Source of the DNA: Branchinecta lynchi
Taxonomy: Eukaryota; Arthropoda; Branchiopoda; Anostraca; Branchinectidae
DNA: 64,000 nucleotides
Assembly: GCA_023053575.1 (NCBI GenBank)
Contig: JAKZAP010000016.1
Span: 8,118,046 to 8,182,045, forward strand
Direction: 5' to 3'
Made by a program: the position numbers and the translations under genes. The notes below the pieces were generated by a model that did no database searches, had not been told where the DNA came from, and saw nothing but the letters and a program-made list of their open reading frames with translations. Below, one piece after another: positions 19,330-29,958 of the stretch (positions within the stretch are counted from its first letter, which is position 1; every line of letters starts with the position of its first letter).

Positions 19330-19425
19330 AACCCACAGTCAGAGCTACTGCGAGACAAGCAAATCCGAGTCCGAGACAAGTCAGAGTCCTTGAAAAAGGC
19401 GTCTCGAGACGAGTCCCCCAGCTCT
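19330..19425 (+). repeat. Family Q block, copy 3 (inverted)
   Basis: GAGACAAGCAAATCCGAGTC, CGAGACAAGTCAGAGTCC and GTCTCGAGACGAGTCC are the complement of the GGACTCG words at 15858. It ends about 100 bp before PRRC1 exon 4. Confidence 0.5.
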
Positions 19426-19528
19426 GCCCATAGTTGATAGTGTTGGAATCCGGCTGGAGCATACCCATAGATAGTGCGTGGTGTCCATTGATGAGAGTCC
19501 TTTTGATTGTAAAGGTGTGTGTTTTCAG

Positions 19529-19696
19529 TGGTCTCAAGTCCCAGTGCAAAAGTGTTGCGCCTCAACCCGTGGGCCTCATATCGGCAACTCAGGCAGTAGT
19601 GGAGAAAGAAGCGTATCTCCGAAGTTCAGGGCTTGTACATCATCAACAGCCAGTGTTGTCGGTACAAAACTTCTTGCTTGAAGTCGTGCAAGACAA
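19529..19696 (+). CDS. PRRC1: PRRC1 exon 4
   Basis: Acceptor GTGTTTTCAG|TGG. Completing exon 3 in phase 2 reads ATVSGLKSQCKSVAPQPVGL. Then AYLRSSGLVHHQQPVLSVQN matches vertebrate SLRRTGVIHEKQTVVSVENF, and the exon closes with FLLEVVQDK. APQPVG is an invariant PRRC1 motif. Donor ACAA|GTAAGT at 19697, phase 2. Confidence 0.95.
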
Positions 19697-19927
19697 GTAA
19701 GTACCCAAGTTATTAGTTGCGTTTTTGCAGATGCCATGGTATATGATACCACGGTAACTGGATCTGCATTTTCTCGTTTTTGCATTTCCCATGATATCTG
19801 AAACTACGCTTTTTCTGCCTCGCGAGGAGCCTGTCCTTTGGTAGCTTTGGTATTGGCCTCTCCTTGCTCATCTCAGGGTCAAACATATACAGTTCTTGGA
19901 GATCTGACATGCTTGTGCCGCTCATCT

Positions 19928-20025
19928 GCGGGTGGGCGAATCAGCAGTTGGGCGAATCGACGGTTGGCTGAATCGACGGATTTTTGTATTGGATGACGGG
20001 TGGGTGAATCGACGGGTGGAGGTAG
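19928..20025 (+). repeat. Minisatellite, GGGCGAATCGACGGTT units
   Basis: Four to five degenerate 17-20-bp units: GGGTGGGCGAATCAGCAGTT, GGGCGAATCGACGGTTGG, CTGAATCGACGG and GGGTGAATCGACGGGTGG. Intronic, no ORF. Confidence 0.7.
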
Positions 20026-20510
20026 TGACGGCGACCTGGATTTTTAAATAAATTAAATACACAATTGTTGGTTAGACATAGTAAAAAGTCGAATCCATAG
20101 GGTAGTGGGTCACTTTCACTTTCTCTGCTGAAACATATGCAAAACCTCCATTACCTGGGACACAGATGACAGGTTTTCCTCTTACTAACCTGTGGATCTA
20201 TTTTACCATGTCTGATCCAAGTGATGACTGTGAGGCATGGTGGGATTAACAGAAACTAGTCCGCTTGGAAGCGCTGAACAGGAATATGACCAATTTAATA
20301 AAATTTGTTGACCAGTTTTTGACCATTGACCAGTCCCTACCCTACCCCTTTATTCAAACATGCGAAAGCTCTAAGCTCTGCGCGTGGGTGACGTCACTTT
20401 GTTTAATCTATGCACCCAGGGGGGATGGTGACTTCGCTCGCGCGTATACGCGTAAAGCTAATTGGGTTAACCTCGAGTACGTATTATTGGTTTTGGATTG
20501 TCGGGGGTGT
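20026..20510. other. PRRC1 intron 4, unassigned
   Basis: A frame at 20265-20522 is open for 85 codons but has no recognisable domain and runs into family A sequence; I do not call it a gene. Confidence 0.4.
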
Positions 20511-21262
20511 CGAAGGGGTTGATATATGTTGTTCAAACTTCGTAGAAGGATTCACTGGCAAAAGTACAGGCCAAGTCCGTAGATGGGTCCTTTAGCCCTA
20601 TATTTAGAGGCAGAGGAGGGTTTTCGAATTAACGGTAAAAACAAATATGTTTTATAAGCTAATTAGATATCCGTTTAAAGAGTAAGCTCACTGAATCAAT
20701 ATCTGAACTTATTTTTCTTGCCGGACAAATGATTCACCAGGAATTTGGCCAAAACTAGAAATTTGGTTAAAGCTCAAAGTTGTGTCTGAAGTCGATTAGA
20801 GAATCGGGATAAGGAGACATGCTGAATCGAATTTTGAACTTTATTTCCGTGACGGATAACCTGTCAAAATTTGCAAAAACCTGGAAATTTGGATTGAAAG
20901 GTTCGGCTCTCAGTGTCACTAGATCTTTTGCTCTGCATGCAGTTCGCTGGGCATGCTGGTAAAATACGAGGAATTCGTAAAAAAATTAAATTAAAATACC
21001 TTTTTGAAGTTGATTAGATATGAGATATTGGAGTAAAGCTTGTTGAATCCATATCTGAACTTTGATTCCTCGTTTGATAAGTTGTTTGGCCGTAAGCAAA
21101 AAACTTCAAAACGGTAACATTTTTTTTTACATATTGAAGCGGTTGATTATGGATAAATAGCAAAGATGTGGCGCAGACTCGGAAATGCAAAGATTCGATT
21201 GTCTGGATCAAGAAGTCTGATAAACATTAAATTTTGGGATCCCATCGAAACTTTGTTCTTCT
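20511..21262 (+). mobile_element. Old family A copy
   Basis: GTCCGTAGATGGGTCCTTTA, CCCTATATTTAGAGG and repeated GTTGATTAGAT/AAGTCGATTAGAG modules are recognisable, and the 3' end TTTTGGGATCCCATCGAAAC is well preserved at 21226-21246. The 5' palindrome is lost. Confidence 0.7.
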
Positions 21263-21329
21263 TAAGACTTTTTTGTTTGAAGATTTTGCGCCTTTCGTAG
21301 AAAGGTAAGAGAGGCAACATCCGAATATA

Positions 21330-21603
21330 TGTTTTTAGAACTATTAGTTACTATTTTCGTTCCAACATAGTAAAAAGTTACTTCGCTTACCGTTCCAACC
21401 TTCTCGAAATAGTAACTATTTGCTTACCATGCGGGAGCGTAGTATGCGCGGTAACTACGCATCTCTGTAACGTGATTGGTCGGATTCGCCCCTGGCATGA
21501 TATTCTGCTGGGAGATGAAAAAATTGTTCCAGCCTTGACGGCAAAAAGCCAGAACTCGTGACGTCATGCGTAGTAACTGTGGTAAGTAGGACGGAACACA
21601 TCC
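21330..21603 (-). mobile_element. Family E MITE, copy 2
   Basis: Minus-orientation match to 7848-8133, including CCAGCCTTGACGGCAAAAAG, the GTGACGTCATGCGTAGTAAC block and the right end GTAAGTAGGACGGAACAC. The left GAGCGTG end is lost or mutated. Confidence 0.75.
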
Positions 21604-21775
21604 TAGTTTTACGGCTTTAGCCTTTCGGCTTCATGGGGCTGACCCGGTTCGCGTTTGTTCACTTTTTCTCATAAATAAAATGACCTCTCTCTTGCCTATC
21701 TCTTATCTCTTTTCGTTGCATTGAAGATTAACTCCTGATACTACCAGACTTCTGAAATATGGTATTCTGTTGCAG

Positions 21776-21939
21776 GTGGTATATCCTGAACCTGGTCTAT
21801 CTGAGCGACCCCAGCCGAAACATAACAATGCAGACTCTGAGTCAGCCCGTTGAGGTACCTGCTAACGCCTTGGAGATATGTCTGAACTCGAACGTTCCAG
21901 GATTTAAACTTGCAAGCACCGGATATGCAATGACCGTTG
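21776..21939 (+). CDS. PRRC1: PRRC1 exon 5
   Basis: Acceptor CTGTTGCAG|GTGG. It completes the lysine of the preceding exon and reads KWYILNLVYLSDPSRNITM and then QTLSQPVEVPANALEIC, against vertebrate [33 protein letters not shown]. It ends GYAMTVG at the donor GTTG|GTGAGT (21940), phase 1. This segment is more diverged than exons 3-4. Confidence 0.92.
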
Positions 21940-22699
21940 GTGAGTATTTTGATCTACTAACAACTGCAGAACGCAAATATTTCACAACGCCAGTTCACAG
22001 GCCATCTTTGAAATGTATTTATTCCGTATCAAATCAAATCGTTTATACATTAAGAATCTTACTCACAGCTTGTGCCGACTAACTGATACCAACGTCAACA
22101 TATAAATACACATCAATATATATATATTAAAAAAAAAGGCAAGCGTAACTCAGTCAAGTGCAATTTCAGTTTGCTTCGAAACAACACAAAAAAATAATAA
22201 ATAAGAAAAATAATTAAAAATGTCATTAGTTATTGCATTCTATTTTGTGTGTTTCCTTCTTTGATTTTATGCTCGTTGGAGTACACAGTGGCACGAAGTA
22301 ATTTTATTCATAAAGTTCATTGCCCCATCTTTACGAGAATAACTGATATTTTATCGATCGTTGAAGGATCGCTCGCACTTATTCTGCCTTTTATCTTATC
22401 CCGATCTCCCCTATAGAGTTATGAAGTTCAGAAATCCCCACCATTGCCGGTTTCGCACCTACGATTTGAGTGCGATCAGAGTTCGCCATTGAAGCAGCGC
22501 AAACTTCGCTGAGAGCTTCAAGGCACGCCGGCACGCCCTTAAAAATTGACTTAGTAGGCCAACAGGTCTATCCTTTTCTTTTGTTTGGGTTTCTCCACCT
22601 CCTAAACACAGTTTTCAAATATTTTGCGTCGAACCTCTGCTTCGAAGAATGGGAAGTCTGGACAGAGTCGACAAGCGCCAATAAGAAAATCTCTTGAAC
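21940..22699. other. PRRC1 intron 5, unassigned
   Basis: Contains TATATATA and an A9 run near 22117-22137 and a 75-codon frame at 22470-22697 with no known domain. No element ends recognised. Confidence 0.4.
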
Positions 22700-23237
22700 T
22701 CACGGAGCAAGTATTGGTATTGGTATTTTGCAAAAGCAGTATTTCTAAGCGTCTAATAGGGAAAATCAGTTTCTAGTAAGATTTGTGCTTTAAAGGACGT
22801 GTCTTACCTATAATACTAATGTAACCTATTTCCGTAATCACTCCATATCTTTCGAAACCCGGAGACCCCAATTTCGTACGGTACATTCTGACCACTAACG
22901 AAACCACGCTGATTTTATCACTTGCCGTGTTTTCCTATCTTCGATGCATATTGTCGACGGTTGTCTGCGAGAACTCTTACCATCAGAAAAACAGGTTATG
23001 AAAATTGTTTCCTGTTTCGGTACAAGTCAAAGTCTGGGAAAAGGCTTAAAACAGCCAAAACCATGGGTTATTTGTTAAAAGCACAGTTTCACAGTGTTCA
23101 AATATTTTAAAATGCTGTTAGTTGAAGAGTAAATAGTGCGAGGGGTCCTTTAACTGAAGCAAGTACTGGTACTTTGGAAAAGCAATATTTCTAACCTAAT
23201 ACGGAAAATTTGATTTCTAGTAAGATTTGTGCTTTAA
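22700..23237 (+). repeat. 85-90-bp direct repeat flanking a family C element
   Basis: GCAAGTATTGGTATTGG...TTTCTAGTAAGATTTGTGC (22709-22789) recurs after the element as GCAAGTACTGGTACTTTGG...TTTCTAGTAAGATTTGTGC (23159-23232). The two copies have diverged by small indels, so the duplication is old. Confidence 0.7.
22794..23149 (+). mobile_element. Family C element, copy 1 (TTAA target)
   Basis: It starts AGGACGTGTCTTACC and ends GCGAGGGGTCCT, with TTAA at 22790-22793 and 23150-23153. Only the outer AGGAC is inverted. Related copies at 25044-25708 and 52165-52519 share TAATACTAAYGYAACCT and AATTTCGTACGG. Confidence 0.8.
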
Positions 23238-23295
23238 CGGGCTGCCAGAGTTAAAAGATGGAATTTGTTGTGCAAACCTAAAATCTTTCTTTCAG

Positions 23296-23435
23296 CCCAC
23301 TCCGTCGCCCAGGACCTTGGTTGTGCTCCCTCTGACTGGTACAAGGAAGTGTGTGGTGTGGAAAAACGCGAAATAATATCCCTAGCCGTCAGAGCGTTGG
23401 CAAGTATGTACAAAAAAGCTACATATCTAACGTAG
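23296..23435 (+). CDS. PRRC1: PRRC1 exon 6 (last)
   Basis: Acceptor TCTTTCAG|CCCAC. It reads AHSVAQDLGCAPSDWYKEVC, then REIISLAVRALASMYKK and stop TAG at 23433-23435. Vertebrate PRRC1 ends RRQMIYSAAKAIAGMYKQRL..., so the C-terminus is complete. Confidence 0.95.
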
Positions 23436-23509
23436 TTGCAGTCAGCTCTGAGTGCTAAGTTATCTTATTACTGCGGTTCTGTTATATATTTTACAAGAAT
23501 TCACGTAGA

Positions 23510-24106
23510 CAAGGGCGTAACTAAGGAAGGGTGGACGGACCCCCTCCCCCCCCCTCCTCGACAAAGCGGGGCGTTGTTGGAGCTTCTGTCTCTTTTTACT
23601 TCATTTCTTCTTTTGGTTTTATGATCGGCCTACGCATGTCGCTTCTTAAATTTTGTCATTACTTTCAGTTTCGTCAGTATGACAAAGTCGACACTTTCTT
23701 GTCGCTTGGTTACTTTATAGTCGTCTTCCACATCTCCCTCCTTGTTAATGTTCCTTGCATGTCGTTGCAAGGTATTAAACTGCACTAAAGTACATCTCGC
23801 CGCCTGTGCGGACAGATAGCAATGCAGCACTAATGGTGTTATCCACCAACACATATAATCGACTAAAACCATAAGGAAGAAGAAGAAGTATACCTTCTAC
23901 CGACAGATTACTGCGATTTGTCATCGGTATTAATTGAAGAGAGTAAGGAAAATGTTGGTTTTACATTAGAAGATTTTGCCTGCGGTCACACATGAGAGTT
24001 CGAACTATCGTGGAAAGATTAAAACTGTTAGTACCCTTCACAACCCGCCATTTCGCGTCGGCGCAATACGACCGGCCCAGTCCCCTGAACTCTAGTTACG
24101 CCCCTG
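23510..24106. mobile_element. hAT-like non-autonomous element in PRRC1 3' flank
   Basis: CAAGGGCGTAACTAAGG at the left pairs with CTAGTTACGCCCCTG at the right. Flanking octamers CACGTAGA and CGCGTAGT match at 6 of 8 positions, like an aged 8-bp duplication. A C/T tract follows the left end, as in families G and H. A frame inside (about 23880-24000) ends in TGA and is unrecognised. Confidence 0.65.
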
Positions 24107-24181
24107 CGCGTAGTAACTTCCTAGTATGGGTGGATATTGATAGCTGATGTGTTGTTTTCTCTTCGAGGGTTAGGGGGTTAC

Positions 24182-24436
24182 ACTGTCAGAAGTTTCATTA
24201 CGTACAACACAAGGATGCGCGCTTTCAACAGACAACACAGACACAATTTTTCGATTCATGACGTCCAACATAAAAGTCACAGGTGCTTTTTTGGCGGTTT
24301 TTCGTCTCTTCCTGACAATGCTTGTTGTGCATAACATTTCATGCATAATGCTTGTCGCAACAACAAGACAACATCCCAAGTGTTTTCTGTTGAAGCCGCG
24401 CATCCTTGTGTTGTCTCTTATGAAACTTCTAACAGT
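24182..24436. mobile_element. MITE with 50-bp inverted ends (family N)
   Basis: ACTGTCAGAAGTTTCATTAC... CAAGGATGCGCGCTTTCAAC at 24182-24231 is inverted as GTTGAAGCCGCGCATCCTTG...GAAACTTCTAACAGT at 24389-24436. The middle has further partial symmetry. No ORF of note. Confidence 0.75.
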
Positions 24437-24441
24437 CTAAC

Positions 24442-25039
24442 AGGCACAAATTCCTACAATTCTGTAAGAACCTGTTCTTACCGCAACATTATGAGCTTTA
24501 ACATCAGTTATTCTAGCAGTTTTTCAAATCCCTACGTTTATTTTTTGTTTATTTTTTGTTTTGTTTTTCAAAACAGTTACTAAAATTTGAACGGTGGAGT
24601 TTTGGGTTAAATGGTAGATGTAGGTCCAAAACACCCATTCAGGTGTTCTCTTATCCCTGCTTTGGCTAACTGTTGGTTGACTTTAGCCCAGGACTAAATT
24701 TTTGCATTGTGTAATCCACCTAAATGTGTAATAAGAGCACTAGTTCTGTTATTAAAGTTGGGAATGTCAGTGGGTTTCCGATAAAACATCGGAAGTTGTT
24801 GTCAAATGCAATTGAGCGTCGTTACTGAGTGATAGCTAGATGTGCCTGAATCTTGTCGATAATTTACTCGTCGAGGGCTTGCTTTTCGGACGGAAGAATG
24901 CTGGAGTGATTTGATTTGTAACCAATTAATTTTGTTATTGTTCCTGTTCTTTTTATGACATGATCGGTTTCTAATAAAGAAAAAGTGGAACCTGCTGAAC
25001 GTGTATGATCAAGTGGCGTGCCGTCGCCGCAGACGACAC
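24442..25039. other. Region 3' of PRRC1, unassigned
   Basis: Unique-looking AT-rich sequence that could be 3' flank or UTR of PRRC1; one AATAAA lies at 24973. Confidence 0.4.
24973..24978 (+). terminator. AATAAA, possible PRRC1 poly(A) signal
   Basis: CTAATAAAG lies 1.5 kb past the PRRC1 stop with no closer strong candidate noted. Weak evidence, because the intervening DNA contains two mobile elements. Confidence 0.25.
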
Positions 25040-25043
25040 TTAA

Positions 25044-25708
25044 AGGAATTGTCTACAATACTAACGCAACCTGCTTCCATAAAAATGATTCTCATGTTCT
25101 GCGAAAGAAGGAGATTAAAAAGATGAGATCGTGCTATTTTAAATATGCAAAGCACCTGCTCCACTTATCGAAATTATGTCATAACCACACATTGGCGGAG
25201 AAGTTCAAAATTCAAGATGCAAGTGCTACCCTTTTGGATGTTTCCTCATCGCTTTCAAAAATCATGGACGACAGGGCCCAACCAGCACACGACGTCGTCC
25301 ACTGTTTCCTGACCGAAGATTAAAAATTAAGTGTTTTTTCTGTGTTTGTATGTGTTTTGTTTACTTTCTTCATTTACTCCGCCTTTCCGAAATGGCGGGT
25401 CATAAATAAATTACTTACTTGCGTAAATTTTTAAACCCGGAGACCCAAATTTCGTACGGTCCATTCTAACCCCTCTAACAAAACCACTTTGATTTTCTCA
25501 CTTGCCGTGTTTTGCTACCTTCGAGTTTTTCCATTAGAAAAAGACGGTTATGTAAATTGTTTCCCTGTTTTCGCTACAAACGAACGGGTCTCGGAAAAGG
25601 CTTAAAACAGCTAAAACCGTGGGTTATTTTTTGAAAGCACAGCCTAGTTTAAAATATTCAAATATTTTAAAATACTGTAAGGTGAAGAGTAAAAGAGCGA
25701 GGGGTCCT
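25044..25708 (+). mobile_element. Family C element, copy 2, carrying an insert
   Basis: TTAA (25040-25043) then AGGAATTGTCTACAATACT; right end GCGAGGGGTCCT then TTAA (25709-25712). Compared with copy 1 it has about 340 extra bases (about 25090-25430) between the ATAATCACTCC and CCCGGAGACCC positions. Confidence 0.75.
25090..25430 (+). mobile_element. Insert in family C copy 2, possible LINE 3' end
   Basis: Most of a 101-codon frame (25018-25323) lies here, with KMRSCYFKYAKHLLHLSKLC and ...DVVHCFLTED then stop. About 80 bp later comes AATAAATTACTTACTTGCG, like the (TTAC)n tail of the LINE fragment ending at 42367. The peptide is unrecognised; a truncated LINE 3' end is the simplest reading. 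Confidence 0.35.
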
Positions 25709-25903
25709 TTAAGTAGGCCTATCCTCGGAGCTGCTCCAGCTTATTTCGGCAAAGCTTGTAACTTCTGTGTTTTGCCCACGTATCCTGCTGAATTATTGGC
25801 TTTAGTAAAGGATATGCGACTTTTGCAAAGGGCATGCCTGTGTCCAGCACAACAATCCCACTACTTAAATCTATCATTGCAACTACTGGCCAAAACGCTT
25901 TAG

Positions 25904-26048
25904 CGTTTTCGTGTACCCACCACTCCCACCCACAATGACCCAGGAGTGGCAGGAAGCTATGGTCCAGAGAGTCGTCGACCAGAGACAAAACCGTATCGAA
26001 GGCATTTCCAGCAAATACGACTACGAGAACAAGAAGTGGAAAGAGTAA
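25904..26048 (+). CDS. COX4: Cytochrome c oxidase subunit 4, terminal exon
   Basis: After the acceptor CGCTTTAG|C, phase 2, the exon reads VFVYPPLPPTMTQEWQEAMV, then VVDQRQNRIEGISSKYDYEN and KKWKE stop (TAA 26046-26048). This follows the C-terminus of animal COX4, recalled as YVYGPLP..F..EWVAKQTKRMLDM..NPI.G..SKWDYEKNEWKK. That is the intermembrane-space tail of the inner-membrane subunit, just after its single transmembrane helix. The 48-codon last exon agrees with the vertebrate gene's last exon as I recall it. No upstream exon (presequence, matrix domain, helix) was found between here and PRRC1. The poly(A) signal downstream supports a real gene end; a stray duplicated exon is the alternative. 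Opposite-strand frame 25719-26054 is its shadow. Confidence 0.8.
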
Positions 26049-26137
26049 TGCCATCTAGAATTAGGTCACAATACTATATGTCCTGGATAACAGTAGATGC
26101 TGCAGTTTGATTCCTGGTTCCTGGAGCAATATTCGTC

Positions 26138-26143
26138 AATAAA
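26138..26143 (+). terminator. COX4: AATAAA poly(A) signal of the COX4 exon
   Basis: CAATAAAGTC lies 90 bp after the COX4 stop, a normal distance for a short 3' UTR. Confidence 0.65.
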
Positions 26144-26159
26144 GTCAACCTCGATTTGT

Positions 26160-26552
26160 TTAAAAAAAAAACAAAAAAAAAACGCTCGGCTCTTTGGCAT
26201 CTTGCTTGGTAAAATAGAGATTTCTCTGTCAGAATGCCTTGGAATACACGATCAGGGTCGGATGCGTTTCAGCATCGTGATGCAGCATCGTTTCAGCATG
26301 ATGCTGAAAGTGGAGAAAATCCGACCGGGAAATAGTGTATTGCACTTCTTGAAGGCCAAACAAAGAAGGTTCAACCGATCCTGATCGTTTGACCATGGCA
26401 CTATGCTGGGAACAGAAGATCAGGTTTTTCCTGCCGGTTTTTCTTCACTCAAGTTGAACATATGATGAAAGTGAAGAAAATAAGCGTCGCTATATCAGAA
26501 ACAATCACTCCCGCTATACCCCTTTCGCGTCGCGGAGAAGATTCGCCTTAAC
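26160..26552. other. Intergenic, A-rich then repeated CATCGT/CAGCAT words
   Basis: A9 and A10 runs at 26160-26181. TTTCAGCATCGTGATGCAGC and GTTTCAGCATGATGCTGAAAG (about 26267-26311) form overlapping small palindromes. No gene seen. Confidence 0.4.
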
Positions 26553-26601
26553 GAGCGTGTTCCACCCTTTTAACAATAGTAACCATTAGTTCAGCTATTT
26601 T

Positions 26602-29436
26602 TATGGCACTTGAGCTTACTCAAGTGCCATATAGCGATTGTTATTTCTGTCCGTCAGTCGGTCTGTCGGTCCCGGTTTTGCTAGTTCGGGCACTTCCAGA
26701 TAAGCTAGGACGATGAAACTTGGCAAGCATATCAGGAACTGGACCAGATTAAATTAGAAATTGTCGCTTCCTCGATCCGACCATCTGGAGGGGAGTGGAA
26801 GGAGGGGGAATCCGGAAAAAATAGGAAAAATGAGATATTTTTAGCTTACGAACGGGTGATCGGATCTTAATGAAACTTAATACATGGAAGGACTTCCTGT
26901 CTCAGACCCTCCATTTTAAATCCAGACCGGATCCGGTGACACTGGGGGGAGTTAGAGGGGGAAACCGGAAATCTTGGAAAACACTTAGAGTGGAGGGATC
27001 CGAATGAAACTTGGTGGAAAGTACAAGCAAAAGTCCTAGATACGTGACTGATATAACCGGAACGGATCCGCTCACTTTGGGGGAGTTGGGGGGGGGGAGA
27101 AGTCCGAATTTGTAGTGATCCCGCGAGTTCCGTGCTTCCTGATGGGCTGGGACGATGGAATTTGACAGGCATGTCTGGGACCCGACCAGCTTAAATAGGA
27201 AATCATCAATTCCCCGATTCGACCATCTGGGGGGGGGGGGGGGGTGGAGGGAGGGTGAAGCCAAAATTTGAGGTATTTTTAGCTTGCGAACGGGTGATCG
27301 GATCTTGATGAAAATTGATATTTAGGATGACCTCGTGTCTCAGACACCTCACTTTAAATCCGGGCCGGATCCGATGACACTGGGGGGAGTTGGAGGAGGG
27401 AACCGGAAATTTTGAGAAACGCTTAAAGTGGAGGGATCGGGATGAAACTTGGTGGGAAAAACAAGCACAGGTCCTAGAAACGTCATTGACATAACCGGAC
27501 CGGATCAGGGCACTGCGGGGGAGTTGGGGTGGGGAACTGGAAATTTTGAGAAACGCTTAAAGTGGAGGGATCGGGATGAAACTTGGTGGGAAAAACAAGC
27601 ACAGGTCCTAGACACGTCATTGACATAACCTGACCGGATCAGGGCACTGTGGGGGAGTTGGGGTGGGGGTCGTGATTTCTAGCGATCCCGCGAGTTCGGC
27701 ATACTTCCTGGTGTCCTAGGGCGATGAAACTTGGCAGGTATGTCAGGGATCCGAACAGATTGACTTGAGAACAGCCGTTTCCCCGACCCGACCATCGTGG
27801 GGGGAGTGGGTGGATGGGGAGTCCGCAATCTAGTGGCGTCCATAACTTTTGAACGGGTGATCGGATCTTGATGAAAATTGATATTTAGGATGACCTTGTG
27901 TCTCAGACACCTCACTTTAAATCCGGGCCGGATCCGATGACACTGGGGGGAATTGGAGGAGGGAACCGGAAATTTTGAGAAACGCTTAAAGTGGAGGGAT
28001 CGGGATGAAACTTGGTGGGAAAAACAAGCACAGGTCCTAGACACGTCATTGACATAACCGGACCGGATCAGGGCACTGTGGGGGAGTTGGGATGGGGGTC
28101 CGGATTTCTAGCGATCCCGCGAGTTCGGCATACTTCCTGATGTCCTAGGGCGATGAAACTTGGCAGGTATGTCAGGGATCCGAACAGATTGACTTGAGAA
28201 CAGCCGTTTCCCCGACCCGACCATCGTGGGGGGAGTGGGTGGATGGGGAGTCCGGAATCTAGTGGCGTGCATAACTTTTGAACGGGTGATCGGATTTGAA
28301 TGAAACTTGTCTGGTGAGCTATCGCCTCGGACGTTCAGTGTCACGTCCGGGTCGGGTCCGATACCTGTGGGGATGGGGCGGGTGGTGGAAAACTCAAGAA
28401 ACTCTAAAAGCAGAGGGATTGGGACGAAACTTAATGGATGGAACAAGCATTAGGCCTAGATGAAATTGACGGAGCCAGATGGTTTCAGGGCTCTGTGGGG
28501 GGAGTTGGAGGGGGTATCCTGGAATTCCGGTAGTCGTGAGTTAGAATAGTTCCAGATGTAAAACGACAACGAAACTTTGCAGGCATATTAGCGACCCGAA
28601 TTATCTTGACTTAAAAACCTGACACAACATACCCCCGGAAACTTCCGTTCCTAGATCCGAGCATTTTTGGGGAAGCAAGAGAAGAGAAATATGGACTTCT
28701 ATAAATTGCGAACGAGTGGTCTGATTCGAGTGAAACTTCATGGGTGATACGAATCGATGGCCTCGACATGTAAAACATGCGTTCGAACCATATGCGACCA
28801 CGATTAGGGGAATTGGGGGTGGGGGGACTTTTAACATGCACAAAAACCAAATGGATGGACCGAATGAGATGCAATTCGACAGTGCCGAGTTTATGCGGCC
28901 TAGATTTGTTATTTGGCGTCTGGGCCGGATTCGGCCAAGGTAGGGGGGGGGGTACTGGAAACTTGCAGATAGGCTATGCTCCAATTTCAGTCAAACTTGA
29001 TGAGGGAATTAAGAGATTGGGCCCGAACCGGCTCCGACAACGTTGGTGGGAAGGGGGGGGGGGTACCGGAACTTTCCAAAAATGCTCAGATTCGAGTGAA
29101 ACTTGGTAGATGGTATAAACGAAGATGGTTTAGGTGGTCGATTTTTTTTTTTATTCCGAACCAGATTCGGCCACGGTAGGTGGAAATAGAGTGAGTACCG
29201 GAAATCGTGTAGCACGTCTAGGGATCAAACAAATGGATTTATTGGGATGAAAGTTTGAACAGTCATGTGCATTTGCAATCGAGACGATGCCGGAACTGCT
29301 CAGAAATGAGTGAAACTAAATATCCTGTTTCTATTTACGAACCGCCTTTTTGGATGGCGGGTGTATTTTGTGACGTTTTCATCTACTTTCTTTTACAGCC
29401 TACTCGTTCAAGTGCCATATGAGCTCGTAGCTCTTG
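26602..29436 (+). mobile_element. Family D element, copy 2 (nearly identical to 47961)
   Basis: Full 5' hairpin TATGGCACTTGAG-CTTA-CTCAAGTGCCATA, GTCCGTCAGTCGG tract and GGACGATGAAACTTGGCAAG; then tandem modules with GGATCGGGATGAAACTTGG recurring near 27434, 27567 and 27996; right end GTGCCATATGAGCTCGTAGC. It carries extra module duplications relative to 47961 (for example the block 27840-28070). Confidence 0.9.
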
Positions 29437-29440
29437 TTAA

Positions 29441-29881
29441 AGGACACCTGAACGAAGAGTACCAAGTATCATCCATATCTGTATGACTTCCGTTAACATT
29501 GCCTGCAGAAAACCCAATCCAAATACGAAAAAGTGTTTCCAAGCTATGATTTTTGCTCCGTTTTGCATCTGTCCTTATTTCAATACCGAACAATTTTAGA
29601 AATGAACAAATTTCTACAATCAACCCTTCTTCTGGAATATGTTTTAAACCAGTTAAGCTCAAACGTATATCTAGAAGAAATTCCAATACGATCCGGCCAG
29701 CGCTGTACAAGATTTGAATGAATTGCGCTTTTTGTCTTGGAGTCTGCATGTGCAAACCTCCAGAAACGAACATCCCTATTTTGAAAACGTCACGCTCAGA
29801 AGAATAATGCTCTCGGTGGCCATGTCTGTAAATGCATTCTCCATGGTGTGTTCAAGTTTGGTTTCATTGTTCAGGTGTCCT
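29441..29881 (-). mobile_element. Family B MITE, copy 2 (TTAA target)
   Basis: AGGACACCTGAAC...GTTCAGGTGTCCT, 13-bp perfect inverted ends, TTAA at 29437-29440 and 29882-29885. It is inserted at the very 3' end of family D copy 2. A frame of about 120 codons (29773-29408, minus) spans it but reads into D, so it is not a gene of its own. Confidence 0.88.
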
Positions 29882-29958
29882 TTAACTATTTTCGTTCCAA
29901 CCTCGTGAGAAGTTACTACGCTGACCGTTTCAACCTTCTCGAAATAGTAACTAATAGT

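Noticed and set aside
20265..20522. 85-codon frame in PRRC1 intron 4
   Set aside because: No domain, no codon or splice support, and its end overlaps old family A sequence.
25719..26054. 111-codon hydrophobic minus-strand frame starting MALLFPLLVLVVVF
   Set aside because: It is the antisense of the COX4 terminal exon and 3' family C flank; the + strand reading is the conserved one.
26867..28446. Several minus-strand frames of 90-125 codons, rich in proline and serine, repeated at 5125-6139 and 48226-49328
   Set aside because: They are translations of the G-rich tandem modules of family D; the same peptides recur with each module, frames break between copies and no domain is recognisable.
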